This document shows positions 44,061-51,977 of a DNA stretch of 63,858 nt, piece after piece. Within the stretch, counting starts at the first letter, position 1. The number at the start of each line of letters is the position of its first letter. The position numbers and the translations under genes are program-made. Source of the DNA: an uncultured Eubacterium sp. (GTDB lineage: Bacteria; Bacillota; Clostridia; Lachnospirales; Lachnospiraceae); NCBI GenBank assembly GCA_947178105.1, contig CAMWXD010000020.1, positions 1 through 63,858 on the forward strand. Direction: 5' to 3'. The notes beneath the pieces were generated by a model. It was given only the letters and a program-made list of their open reading frames with translations. It was not told the DNA's origin and searched no databases.

Positions 44061-44088
44061 AGAGAGGATAGGCAGCTATCCTCTCTTT
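44061..44088 (+). terminator. hairpin terminator between toxI and toxN
   Basis: AGAGAGGATA (44061-44070) and TATCCTCTCT (44077-44086) form a perfect 10-bp stem with a 6-nt loop and only a short T tract. A leaky terminator here is typical: it keeps antitoxin RNA in excess over toxin mRNA. Confidence 0.82.
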
Positions 44089-44112
44089 CATTATACATTA
44101 GGAGAAATAGGG

Positions 44113-44634
44113 ATAAAATGGCTGACGATTGATGAAAACTATCTGAATTATCTAAGAAGTTTTGAAAGCAGGATACCTTTATCTGATTATGGGTCAGATA
44201 AATACAAACCTTTCTTTGGCTCACTGTTTGTGACAGATGATGTTTGTTATGTTACCCAAGTATCTCATCCAAAGAAAAAGCATTACAAAATGCATTCTAA
44301 TATGGATTTTGATAAAGTATATAATCTTGATGGAAATTTAATTGCCGTGATAAATTATAATTACATGTTTCCGATTCCGAAATATTTATACCAGGAATTA
44401 CATTATAAAGATTTGGAGAAGTATCGGTCATTTAAAAACATGGAAGAAAAAAGCAAGTACATAAGTTTGCTGAAAAAAGAATTAGCTGTAATAAAATCCA
44501 TGGAAGTTGATAAGAAAGCAGTGAGGCTGTATAAACATAAGTATGAAAAGCCAGAAAGTGCTATTGCAGCAAGATGTCTTGATTTTAAATATATGGAATG
44601 TCTTGCGTTGGAATACATCTCCGCCATACTTTGA
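44113..44634 (+). CDS. toxN: ToxN/AbiQ-type endoribonuclease toxin; initiator position reads ATA
   Basis: The frame gives 173 aa, the usual ToxN/AbiQ length: IKWLTIDENYLNYLRSFE at the start, PFFGSLFV, the active-site-like VSHPKKKHYKM, then GNLIAVINYNYMFPIP and a helical C-terminus. ToxN cleaves mRNA and its own antitoxin RNA and commonly gives phage resistance. AGGAG (44100-44104) is 8 nt before codon ATA at 44113, exactly where ATG is expected. No in-frame ATG, GTG or TTG exists before GTG 44230, which would remove the N-terminal 39 residues. The toxin may therefore be weakly translated from ATA or be start-codon-inactivated. AT-rich codon use unlike the neighbours suggests transfer. Confidence 0.75.
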   Translation: MKWLTIDENYLNYLRSFESRIPLSDYGSDKYKPFFGSLFVTDDVCYVTQVSHPKKKHYKMHSNMDFDKVYNLDGNLIAVINYNYMFPIPKYLYQELHYKDLEKYRSFKNMEEKSKYISLLKKELAVIKSMEVDKKAVRLYKHKYEKPESAIAARCLDFKYMECLALEYISAIL

Positions 44635-44649
44635 GGGCGGAGATGTATT
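44612..44649. terminator. 14-bp perfect hairpin over the toxN stop codon
   Basis: AATACATCTCCGCC (44612-44625) and GGCGGAGATGTATT (44636-44649) enclose a 10-nt loop containing the toxN stop. It separates toxN from the convergent AIM24 gene. There is no long T run on either side, so termination strength is uncertain. Confidence 0.55.
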
Positions 44650-44658
44650 GTGATAAGC

Positions 44659-45366
44659 CTAATCCATACCGATCTGAATACCGCCCCTGCGTTCCGTAGG
44701 CTGTACAACGACAGACACAGGCTGGTTTCCGCTCCATTCAAAGGCATAAGATTCCCCGGAAGCCTGCCCGATAAATGTTTTCCAGTTGATATCCGCCTTG
44801 ATCTGCGGGTCGCAGTAGCCAGACTGGCTCATCCAGCAAATCACCGCATCCGGGTCTACGGACAGCGTATTGCGGCTTTGGATGTTGCTTAGGACGATTG
44901 GGTTGCCGTTGGACAGGATCGCGACGTAGGAGTTGTTTCCGTTTCCGGTCAGCAGCGTAGTCGCAAAGCCTTTCTGGGACAGGACGCCGCATCCGAGAAA
45001 GCGGACTTCGTAGTGGCATTCCTGCGTAAAGGCGAGAATATTTTCTGATTCTACAGATACGACTTCTCCAGGCGCCAGCTTGTAAATAACGACATGCTGG
45101 CTGTCTACGGCGTAATAGGTAACGGAATTTCCGTTCAGCATAACCTTCATTAACGGAATATTTTCTCCGGTAACACGCCGGATCAGGGAGCCAAAGGCTG
45201 CCTGCGCAAAATTATTCTGCGGCCCAAGCAGCAGCTTTTCGAATTTGTAATTTTTTCCGCCTGGGCTGTCTCCGGCGATAAAGGAACCTGCCTTTGCAAT
45301 CAGCGTATCGCTGCCGCTGCAGGTGACTTTCAACGTTAGTTCATTGATTGTTTCGAAAGTTAACAT
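44659..45366 (-). CDS. AIM24 family protein
   Basis: 235 aa, beta-rich. Family features are LIAKAGSFIAGDS, FGSLIRRVTGENIPLMKV, VVIYKLAPGEVVSVESENIL and FLGCGVLSQKGFATTLLTGNG. Bacterial AIM24 proteins have a double-stranded beta-barrel-like fold; their role is unknown, but they often sit beside TerD genes. GGAGG lies before the ATG at 45366. It follows the fourth TerD gene by 14 nt on the same strand, forming a two-gene operon. Confidence 0.88.
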   Translation of the reverse strand: MLTFETINELTLKVTCSGSDTLIAKAGSFIAGDSPGGKNYKFEKLLLGPQNNFAQAAFGSLIRRVTGENIPLMKVMLNGNSVTYYAVDSQHVVIYKLAPGEVVSVESENILAFTQECHYEVRFLGCGVLSQKGFATTLLTGNGNNSYVAILSNGNPIVLSNIQSRNTLSVDPDAVICWMSQSGYCDPQIKADINWKTFIGQASGESYAFEWSGNQPVSVVVQPTERRGGIQIGMD

Positions 45367-45380
45367 AATGTGAAATCCTC

Positions 45381-46271
45381 CTAATCACTTACTTCTACGC
45401 CGTATAAGGCACAAAGCCCGGCAAGGTCTTTGGCAACGCCGTTTCCGACGGCATTGAATTTCCAGCTTCCGTTGTACAGGTATACTTCGCCGATCATCAT
45501 GGAAATAACATTGGAATAATATTCTGTCATCTGGAAGCTGACGCATTCCTTGCCATGTGCATCCAGAATACGGATATAAGCATCCTTTATCATGCCGAAG
45601 TGGAGCCTTTTGGCAAAAGCTTCATTGATCGTCAGCACAAATACAATCTTTTTAACGTCTGCATTTAATTTCTGAAAATCAATCGTAATGGTTTCCCGAT
45701 CCAGGGACTGGCTTGTTTTGAACTGGCAGCTTTTATCAGGGCTGCTTGCCTGGCCGTAAAAGACAAACCAGGAATCGCCGATGACTTTGCCGTCAGCGCC
45801 CAGCAAAAAAGCCGACACGTCGACATCACACTGCGCATTCAATGTATTCCAGCCGAAACATGCGGTCAGGATACCCGGATTTGCAGTACCGGCAGGAAGT
45901 GGTGCTTTCTGCCCTTTTTGCAAAGGCTTTACAAAAGCAGGGAGCTTTCTGGCAGGCGGCGCAGAGCGCAGCGATGAAGCAGCCTGCGGGGCGTTGGGCT
46001 GTGCATGAGAGCGAGGCGGTGAGCCAACCTGTGCATGAGAGCGAGGCGGTGAGCCAGCCTGCGCATGAGAGCGAGGCGGTGAGCCAGCCTGTGCATGAGG
46101 ACGAGGCGGTGAGCCAGCCTGCGTATTTGGCGGCGTGCGCCGTGCAGCGGGCGCCAGGTTCAGATCTGTGATATTGCCGGCAGTGAGCGCGCCTTGTATG
46201 CGTGTTTTGTTCATGGATAAAATGGAAGCCTGGTCCATCGAACCTTTGGATTTTTGAGCAATGTTAATCAT
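45381..46271 (-). CDS. TerD family protein with Pro-rich repeat linker, copy 4
   Basis: 296 aa. An N-terminal ~45-residue segment precedes a linker of 10-residue repeats (AQAGSPPRSH type, four copies, residues ~50-95), then a TerD domain from ~115: FVKPLQKGQKAPL, CDVDVSAFLLGADG, FGMIKDAYIRILD and YYSNVISMMIGE. The central loop that reads [13 protein letters not shown] in the other TerD genes is replaced by SQSLDRETI, so at least one calcium site is probably lost. GGAGG precedes the ATG at 46271. It is transcribed away from the AEC gene, with AIM24 downstream. Confidence 0.88.
   Translation of the reverse strand: MINIAQKSKGSMDQASILSMNKTRIQGALTAGNITDLNLAPAARRTPPNTQAGSPPRPHAQAGSPPRSHAQAGSPPRSHAQVGSPPRSHAQPNAPQAASSLRSAPPARKLPAFVKPLQKGQKAPLPAGTANPGILTACFGWNTLNAQCDVDVSAFLLGADGKVIGDSWFVFYGQASSPDKSCQFKTSQSLDRETITIDFQKLNADVKKIVFVLTINEAFAKRLHFGMIKDAYIRILDAHGKECVSFQMTEYYSNVISMMIGEVYLYNGSWKFNAVGNGVAKDLAGLCALYGVEVSD
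46001..46120. repeat. 30-bp coding tandem repeat in the fourth TerD gene
   Basis: About four copies with 30-bp period (starting near 46001, 46031, 46061, 46091) encode Pro-rich decapeptides on the minus strand. Units differ at only a few bases, so recent expansion is likely. Confidence 0.85.
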
Positions 46272-46337
46272 AGTGCCTCCTGATCAGTCACATGTTTGTA
46301 GCAGTTTGGGAACATGCCTGTGTGATTTTCTGTTCTA

Positions 46338-46366
46338 ATCATAGCTTATATTTTGGAGGAATGCAA
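46338..46366 (-). promoter_or_regulatory. promoter of the TerD(copy 4)-AIM24 operon
   Basis: Minus strand TTGCAT (46366-46361), 17 nt, TATGAT (46343-46338). Confidence 0.6.
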
Positions 46367-46373
46367 GAATGGA

Positions 46374-46402
46374 TTGCAGCTTTCCGGTTTATCCTATATA
46401 AT
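46374..46402 (+). promoter_or_regulatory. promoter of the AEC transporter gene
   Basis: TTGCAG (46374-46379), 17 nt, TATAAT (46397-46402), 44 nt before the start codon. Its -35 box nearly abuts that of the divergent TerD promoter. Confidence 0.72.
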
Positions 46403-46445
46403 AAGGAACTGTATGAAAAACAGAGGAAGGAAAGTGGAGGAGAAG

Positions 46446-47357
46446 ATGACATTTTTTACAGTATTTTTTCAGATGCTGGCGCTGTTAATCATGATTGGCG
46501 CCGGATATTTTGTGACTAAAAAAGGGATGATGGACAGGCATACAAATGACCAGATGTCTGATCTGATCGTGAATGTCTTTAATCCGATGCTTGTGCTGGC
46601 AAGCGCTGCAAATTCGGTAGGGCAGATTTCCATGGATGCGATGAAGCTGGCGGGGCTGATTGCCGCCGGCATGTTTCTGGCATTTATTCTGGCGGGCATG
46701 GTTTTGTCGCCGCTGTTTGAAAAGGACAGAGAGCAAAGGAAGATCTTTCAGTTGATGTTTGTGTTTTCCAACGTGGGATTTATCGGGATACCGGTTATTT
46801 CCAGTATTTTCGGCACGGAGTATGTCGTCTATGTATCCGAATTTATGCTTGTCTATACGCTTGTATTTTATACGTACGGCATTGCGCTGATGGATGGGAA
46901 GTTTTCCAAAGCTTCGCTGCGGGCAATGATCAATCCAGGAACGGTGTCCGGCATTTTAGCGATGGCGGTCATTATCTTTGGGATCCAGCTTCCTGAATTT
47001 TTAAAGACGGCGATCACATATCTTGGGAACGTAACTTCGCCAATGGCGCTTGTGGCAGTGGGGTTTGCCCTGGCTGATTCGGATATGAAAAAAATATTCT
47101 GCCAGCCGCGTCTGTATGTGTTTTCCATAGTAAAGCTGCTGGTACTGCCGCTTGCGCTGCTGCCGCTGCTGCGGCTGGTAATTGCGGATACGGTGCTGCT
47201 GGCAGTCTGTATGGTTATGTTTGGGATGCCGGTTGGGAATATGCCGCTGATTCTTGGCAACCAGCGGGGACTGGATGTCACGTCATGCAGTGCGGCAATC
47301 ATTCTCTCGACGGTGCTGTGTGTCCTGACAGTGCCGGTGCTGCTCCTGTTTGGCTAA
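46446..47357 (+). CDS. AEC (auxin efflux carrier) family transporter
   Basis: 303 aa, ten predicted membrane segments in two halves. Typical features are the N-terminal MLALLIMIGAGYFVTKKGMM, the middle FVFSNVGFIGIPVI, and late FGMPVGNMPLILG before the last spans. Members export or take up organic acids such as malate or malonate. GTGGAGGAGAAG lies before ATG 46446; upstream in-frame ATG 46353 lies before the promoter. Single-gene unit with its own promoter. Confidence 0.9.
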   Translation: MTFFTVFFQMLALLIMIGAGYFVTKKGMMDRHTNDQMSDLIVNVFNPMLVLASAANSVGQISMDAMKLAGLIAAGMFLAFILAGMVLSPLFEKDREQRKIFQLMFVFSNVGFIGIPVISSIFGTEYVVYVSEFMLVYTLVFYTYGIALMDGKFSKASLRAMINPGTVSGILAMAVIIFGIQLPEFLKTAITYLGNVTSPMALVAVGFALADSDMKKIFCQPRLYVFSIVKLLVLPLALLPLLRLVIADTVLLAVCMVMFGMPVGNMPLILGNQRGLDVTSCSAAIILSTVLCVLTVPVLLLFG

Positions 47358-47462
47358 TTCATGCAATTAGCATTCCCTTTTTTTGCAGGGTATGTTAAAA
47401 TATAGATGTCCGAACCGGCAGGATGAGAAACAAGAGGAAATAGAGTATCAGGAGGAAAAGAG

Positions 47463-48044
47463 ATGAAGAAAAAGAAAGCAGCAGCGATTTTATTAACAGC
47501 AGCAGTAGGAATGGGAGCATTGTCCGTACCGGCAGCAGCGCCAAAAGATGCCGGAATCTGTCCGGCTGTGACAGCGCAGGCAGCTACAGCCCCGTCGGCT
47601 TCCAAGCTTGCCAGTGCGGTAAAAAAAGCATACGGGGATAATTATTGGCCGGATTATAAGCTCGATCAGGATGAGATCAAAAGCAAGTACGGCGTGGATG
47701 CGTCTTTATATGCTTCTGCTTACGCGGAAGTCCCGATGATCAGTGCGCATGTCGACCAGCTTGTGATTTTTAAGGCAAAAAATACGTCTTCCAAAAAGAA
47801 GATTTTAACTGCGGTGAAAAAATACCAGAAAAATTTAAAGGAGGATACGATGCAGTATCCGATGAACCAGCTAAAAATACAGGGATCAAAAGTATATGCA
47901 AATGGAAATTATGTCTGCTTTTTCATGCTGGGCGGCAGTATCAGCAAGAGCCTGGAAGAGAGCGGGACACAGGAGGAGATCATTCAGGCTTACCAGCAGT
48001 TGAATAAAAAAGCAGTGAATACTGTGAAAAAGAAATTAAAGTAA
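47463..48044 (+). CDS. secreted DUF4358 protein
   Basis: 193 aa. A signal peptide occupies residues ~1-25 (KKKKAAAILLTAAVGMGAL, then an Ala-rich cleavage region). The mature part shows YWPDYKLDQDEI, VDASLYASAYAEVPMISAHV and DQLVIFKAK, as in DUF4358. DUF4358 genes usually neighbour DHHW and MBOAT genes for surface-polymer acylation. GGAGGAAAAG lies before ATG 47463. Its stop overlaps the next start (TAATG). Confidence 0.85.
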   Translation: MKKKKAAAILLTAAVGMGALSVPAAAPKDAGICPAVTAQAATAPSASKLASAVKKAYGDNYWPDYKLDQDEIKSKYGVDASLYASAYAEVPMISAHVDQLVIFKAKNTSSKKKILTAVKKYQKNLKEDTMQYPMNQLKIQGSKVYANGNYVCFFMLGGSISKSLEESGTQEEIIQAYQQLNKKAVNTVKKKLK

Positions 48045-49210
48045 TGCGGGAAGGATACGAGCAAAACACAGACAATAAAAAAAAGACGGACAGCATACGG
48101 TTCCTTTGTTTTCTGGCAGCCGTGCTGCTGCTGCTGTCAGGATGCAGCCTGTGGATACATCTGACACCTGCGCAGACGTATTCGGCAGTAGAGCGGCGTA
48201 TGCTCGAAAAGCGCCCGGCACTGGCCAAAAAGAGTGTGCAAAGTGGTAAATTCCAGCGTAAATATGAGTCTTTTCTGAGTGAACAATTTCCGGGACGGAC
48301 GCAGCTTGTGGCATTACAGACGAAATTGCGAAGGCTTTTGGGTGAGCGCGATGCAAACGGTGTTTATTTTGGAAAAGATGATTATTTGCTGGAGCAGCAC
48401 CAGGAGCAGGAATTTGACTGGAAGCAGGTGAAAAACAACGTCAGGCAGGTGGCGGCGTTTTTAAAAGACTATCCGAATGCGAAGGTGATGTTTGTCCCGT
48501 CTAAAAGCAGCGTGCTTTCTTCGAAGCTGCCGATGTTTGCACAGGCAGGGGCGGACAGCCGCTTTTTTGCGCTGGCTGCAAAGCAGATCCCGCAGGAACG
48601 GCAGATCCTTGTTTCGGATGTGTTAAAAGCGCACGATACAGAGTATATCTATTATCGGACTGACCACCACTGGACGACGCTGGGGGCTTATTATGCCTAT
48701 CAGGAGTGGGCGCGCAGCATGGGGCTTGCGGCGGTGGCGCAGCAGCAGTTTGAGGTTACGCCGGTATGCACGTCGTTTTTCGGGACGACCTATGCGAAAG
48801 TCCGTACCGGGGGACGTGCCGACACGATCCACCTGTATGAGCGCAAAGACGCGCCGGAGTATACTTTTGAGTATAACAGAGGAGAAACGGAGCTGGACAG
48901 CTTTTACGACCTGTCCAAGCTGGAAGGAGACGACCCATACAGCGTTTTCTTCGGCGGAAACCAGGCGTTAGCAGATATCCGCGCAGAAGGAGGCGAGGAT
49001 GGAAAGACGCTTTTGGTCATCAAGGATTCGTTTGGCAACTGCTTTGCGCCGTTTGCGGCAAACCATTATGCAAGGGTCATTGTGGCGGACCTGCGTTATG
49101 TCAATCTTCCGGTCAGTAAGCTGCTGCGCGTTTATCCTGCGGATGATATCCTGATTTTGTATAACAGCGTACAGTTTATGGAAGACCGGGATATCAGTAA
49201 ATTAAAATAA
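48044..49210 (+). CDS. DHHW family protein (AlgX/AlgJ-like SGNH fold)
   Basis: 388 aa. An N-terminal hydrophobic anchor (~18-40, ending LLLLSGCSLW, which could also be a lipobox) is followed by an AlgX/DltD-like domain: FVPSKSSVLSSKLP, the name-giving TDHHWTTLGAYYAY, and KDSFGNCFAPF near the end. Such proteins act outside the membrane as O-acetyltransferases together with an MBOAT. No MBOAT gene adjoins it; the one in this window is 45 kb away. The start overlaps the DUF4358 stop and lacks a good ribosome site, so translation is coupled. Confidence 0.85.
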   Translation: MREGYEQNTDNKKKTDSIRFLCFLAAVLLLLSGCSLWIHLTPAQTYSAVERRMLEKRPALAKKSVQSGKFQRKYESFLSEQFPGRTQLVALQTKLRRLLGERDANGVYFGKDDYLLEQHQEQEFDWKQVKNNVRQVAAFLKDYPNAKVMFVPSKSSVLSSKLPMFAQAGADSRFFALAAKQIPQERQILVSDVLKAHDTEYIYYRTDHHWTTLGAYYAYQEWARSMGLAAVAQQQFEVTPVCTSFFGTTYAKVRTGGRADTIHLYERKDAPEYTFEYNRGETELDSFYDLSKLEGDDPYSVFFGGNQALADIRAEGGEDGKTLLVIKDSFGNCFAPFAANHYARVIVADLRYVNLPVSKLLRVYPADDILILYNSVQFMEDRDISKLK

Positions 49211-49254
49211 ATTCCGTTACGAAAGAGGACAGAAATGGAGGTAGGAAAAAGACG

Positions 49255-50661
49255 ATGAACTATGATGTAATTATCATTGGTGCAGGGCCGGCTGGGATTT
49301 TTACAGCGATGGAGCTTGTGAAAGGCAAAAGCACGAAAAAAATACTGCTTGTGGAAAAAGGGAAAGCGATTAAAGACAGAAAGTGCCCGAAAAGCAAGAC
49401 AAAAAAGTGCGTGAACTGCAAACCCTGCAATATTACGACAGGATTTTCCGGCGCTGGCGCATTTTCGGACGGCAAGCTGTCTTTAAGCTATGAAGTGGGC
49501 GGAGACTTCCCGATGCTCGTAGGAGCTGATTTTGCCCAGGAGCTGATCCGCTATACCGATCAGATTTATCTGGAATTTGGCGCGGATACAAGGATAGAAG
49601 GAGTCAGCGAGCCTGAAAAGGTGCGCGAGATCAGAAAGCGTGCGATCCATGCGGGGCTAAAGCTGGTCGACTGCCCGATCCGCCATCTTGGGACGGAAAA
49701 AGCGCAGCATATTTACGGCGCGATTGAGCAGTATCTGCTGGAAAAAGGCGTGGAAATGCTGTTTGGCTATAACTGTACAGACCTGATTATGGAAGAGGAT
49801 GTCTGCAAGGGCGTAGTGCTTTCTAAGGAAAACGACGCACAGGACGCTTGCCAGCTACGTTATGAAGCGCCGCATGTCGTAGTCGCTGCCGGAAGGCGCG
49901 GCGCAGACTGGCTTCAGGCGCTGTGTGCCAAATACGATATTGCCCATAAGCCGGGCACGGTAGATATCGGCGTCCGTGTGGAAGTGCGCAATGAGATTAT
50001 GGAGGAAGTCAACAAAGTCTTATACGAATCCAAGCTGATCGGATATCCAAGGCCGTTTAAAAACAAAGTACGTACGTTTTGCCAGAATCCAGGCGGATTT
50101 GTAAGCCAGGAAAATTATGACAATGACCTTGCCGTAGTCAATGGGCATTCTTATAAAGACTTAAAATCCGACAACACGAACCTGGCAATTCTTTGTTCGC
50201 ATAATTTTACCGAGCCGTTTAACCAGCCGATCGCATATGCCCAAAAGGTCGGAGAGCTCACCAATATGCTTGGCGCAGGGCAGATTATGGTGCAGCGCTA
50301 CGGCGATATTTTAGACGGCAAGCGCACCTGGCAAAAAGAGCTGGCACAGTCCAATGTGCGCCCGACGCTGCCGGATGCGGTAGCAGGAGACATTACTGCG
50401 GCGATGCCGTACCGTGCCATGGTCAATATTATCAATTTTATCCAGGCAATGGACCAGGTCGTACCAGGATTTGCCAGTACCGAGACGCTGCTGTATTCGC
50501 CGGAGCTGAAATTTTACAGCAATAAAGTGCGGATGGACGAAAATCTTGTGACAAACGTCAAAGGGCTATACTGCCTGGGCGATTCCAGCGGATGGACAAG
50601 AGGGCTGATGATGGCTTCTGCGATGGGCGTACTGATGGGCAGGAAGCTGCTGGAGATGTAG
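49255..50661 (+). CDS. FAD-dependent dehydrogenase, COG2509 type
   Basis: 468 aa. The N-terminal dinucleotide fold is VIIIGAGPAGIFTAMEL. A cysteine cluster (four Cys in residues ~43-60, C-P..KKC-VNC-KPC) is followed by TTGFSGAGAFSDGKLSLS, both typical of this family. A late FAD motif is GLYCLGDSSGWTRG. Substrate and partner are unknown; the cysteines might hold metal or act in redox. GGAGG lies before ATG 49255. Single-gene unit. Confidence 0.88.
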   Translation: MNYDVIIIGAGPAGIFTAMELVKGKSTKKILLVEKGKAIKDRKCPKSKTKKCVNCKPCNITTGFSGAGAFSDGKLSLSYEVGGDFPMLVGADFAQELIRYTDQIYLEFGADTRIEGVSEPEKVREIRKRAIHAGLKLVDCPIRHLGTEKAQHIYGAIEQYLLEKGVEMLFGYNCTDLIMEEDVCKGVVLSKENDAQDACQLRYEAPHVVVAAGRRGADWLQALCAKYDIAHKPGTVDIGVRVEVRNEIMEEVNKVLYESKLIGYPRPFKNKVRTFCQNPGGFVSQENYDNDLAVVNGHSYKDLKSDNTNLAILCSHNFTEPFNQPIAYAQKVGELTNMLGAGQIMVQRYGDILDGKRTWQKELAQSNVRPTLPDAVAGDITAAMPYRAMVNIINFIQAMDQVVPGFASTETLLYSPELKFYSNKVRMDENLVTNVKGLYCLGDSSGWTRGLMMASAMGVLMGRKLLEM

Positions 50662-50788
50662 GAAGCAAAGGATCTTTGAAATTCGGCTGTACAATCTGTT
50701 TCTGACGGCTCCGGGACATCCTGGTCGCAGATAAAGTTCTTGTGGAGGCTGTCGTATAAAAACAGCCGCGAAATGGAGGTGAGAAAAC

Positions 50789-51817
50789 ATGCAGGAACCA
50801 GAAGGAAAAAAGCTGACGATGGATGATGCGGCAAAAGCGCTTGGCGTGTCCAAGACGACGGTGTCCAGGGCATTATCTGGAAAAGGGCGCATCGGCGAGG
50901 AGACCAGGCAGCGTGTCTTAGAGTTTTTCGCGCAGCATAAGCCTCATCCTAATGTGCCTGCCAGCGAGCCAGAAGAGCCCCAGCCCCATACCTGCAATAT
51001 CAGCATGGTGATGCCCGCAGGGCTGCTTTCCGCAGAGCTGTTTTCTTCTGAACTGCTGTTTTTTCCGAAGGCTCTGAAAGGGGTCAGTGAAGTAGCTGCA
51101 AAAGAGGAATATGACGTTATACTCACGCTTGCAGATACCAATGACCTGTCAGAGCTTTCCCGTGTGATTGAAAACCGCAAGGCTGACGGTTTGCTGTGGA
51201 TGCGTACGCTGCTGGATGACAGGCCGGCAGAGCTGTTAAAAAAAAGCGGCATTCCCTTTGTTACCGTCGGTATGTCCAGGGATCCGCAGGTTTTTCAGGT
51301 AGACCATGACCATACGGAGGCGTGCAGGGAGCTGACAAGCATCCTCTTAATGAAAGGATTAAGAAAAATTGCAGTAGTAGCCGGGGATATGAATTATATG
51401 GTGAACCGAAACAGGCTGGAAGGATTTTACAAAGCGTATGAGGAGCTGGGATTTGAGCTTGACCAGTCGTTGGTGTTTACCGGCGTGGACTCACAGTCGC
51501 TTGCAGACAGGGCGACAGATGCGATACTGATGCGCAGCGCGGATTGTATTATCGGAGCCGACGACCTGCTTGCCAGCCTGGTATTCAAAAAGCTAGAATA
51601 TGAAAAAGTGCTGATCCCGCAGGATATCCGCCTTGCCGCTTTCCATGACGGCGAGCTGCTAAAGACAGCAAAGCCTGGCATTACGGCGATCAAATTTAAT
51701 GCGCAGGAGCTGGGGAGGACGGCGTGTAAAGTGCTGATGCGCCGTATCCATGGGGAAGAGGTTCCGCAGGTTACGAAATTGTCCTATGAGGTAGCCATAC
51801 GGGAATCGACAAAATAA
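50789..51817 (+). CDS. LacI family transcriptional regulator of the sucrose genes
   Basis: 342 aa. The helix-turn-helix is LTMDDAAKALGVSKTTVSRA followed by LSGKGRIGEETRQRVLEF. The sugar-binding core runs from ~65 to the end (VVAGDMNYMVNRNRLEGF, CIIGADDLLASLVF, IRLAAFHDGELL). GGAGGTGAG lies before ATG 50789. A perfect 16-bp palindrome with the CCGG centre favoured by this family lies just after the promoter of the next gene, so it is probably the repressor of fructokinase and amylosucrase. Effector not known; sucrose or a phosphorylated sugar is likely. Confidence 0.93.
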   Translation: MQEPEGKKLTMDDAAKALGVSKTTVSRALSGKGRIGEETRQRVLEFFAQHKPHPNVPASEPEEPQPHTCNISMVMPAGLLSAELFSSELLFFPKALKGVSEVAAKEEYDVILTLADTNDLSELSRVIENRKADGLLWMRTLLDDRPAELLKKSGIPFVTVGMSRDPQVFQVDHDHTEACRELTSILLMKGLRKIAVVAGDMNYMVNRNRLEGFYKAYEELGFELDQSLVFTGVDSQSLADRATDAILMRSADCIIGADDLLASLVFKKLEYEKVLIPQDIRLAAFHDGELLKTAKPGITAIKFNAQELGRTACKVLMRRIHGEEVPQVTKLSYEVAIRESTK

Positions 51818-51863
51818 AGCGGCAGAAAGGCGGCGGATTTGTGCCGTTATGGCAAAATTTTCA

Positions 51864-51892
51864 TTGACGGATCGGATGTCAGGTGTTACAAT
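51864..51892 (+). promoter_or_regulatory. promoter of the fructokinase-amylosucrase operon
   Basis: TTGACG (51864-51869), 17 nt, TACAAT (51887-51892), expected start near 51899. Confidence 0.75.
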
Positions 51893-51901
51893 TTAATTAT
51901 A

Positions 51902-51917
51902 AAGTAACCGGTTACTT
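51902..51917. promoter_or_regulatory. LacI-family operator
   Basis: AAGTAACCGGTTACTT is a perfect 16-bp palindrome lying just downstream of the predicted transcription start, ideal for repression by the LacI-type protein encoded upstream. Confidence 0.78.
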
Positions 51918-51977
51918 AACCAGTTTTAGCGAAAGTAATAAGATAAATCACAAAAAGAAGGAAGGAGTATCAGACAT

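Noticed and set aside
43956-44063. CRISPR-like array
   Set aside because: The three 34-bp units are contiguous and have no variable spacers; a ToxI antitoxin explains them better.
44230-44634. GTG 44230 as the true start of ToxN
   Set aside because: It removes the conserved N-terminal 39 residues, and the good ribosome site is 125 nt upstream at 44100-44104.
46001-46120. CRISPR-like or intergenic repeats
   Set aside because: The 30-bp units lie inside a TerD gene and encode a Pro-rich decapeptide repeat in frame.
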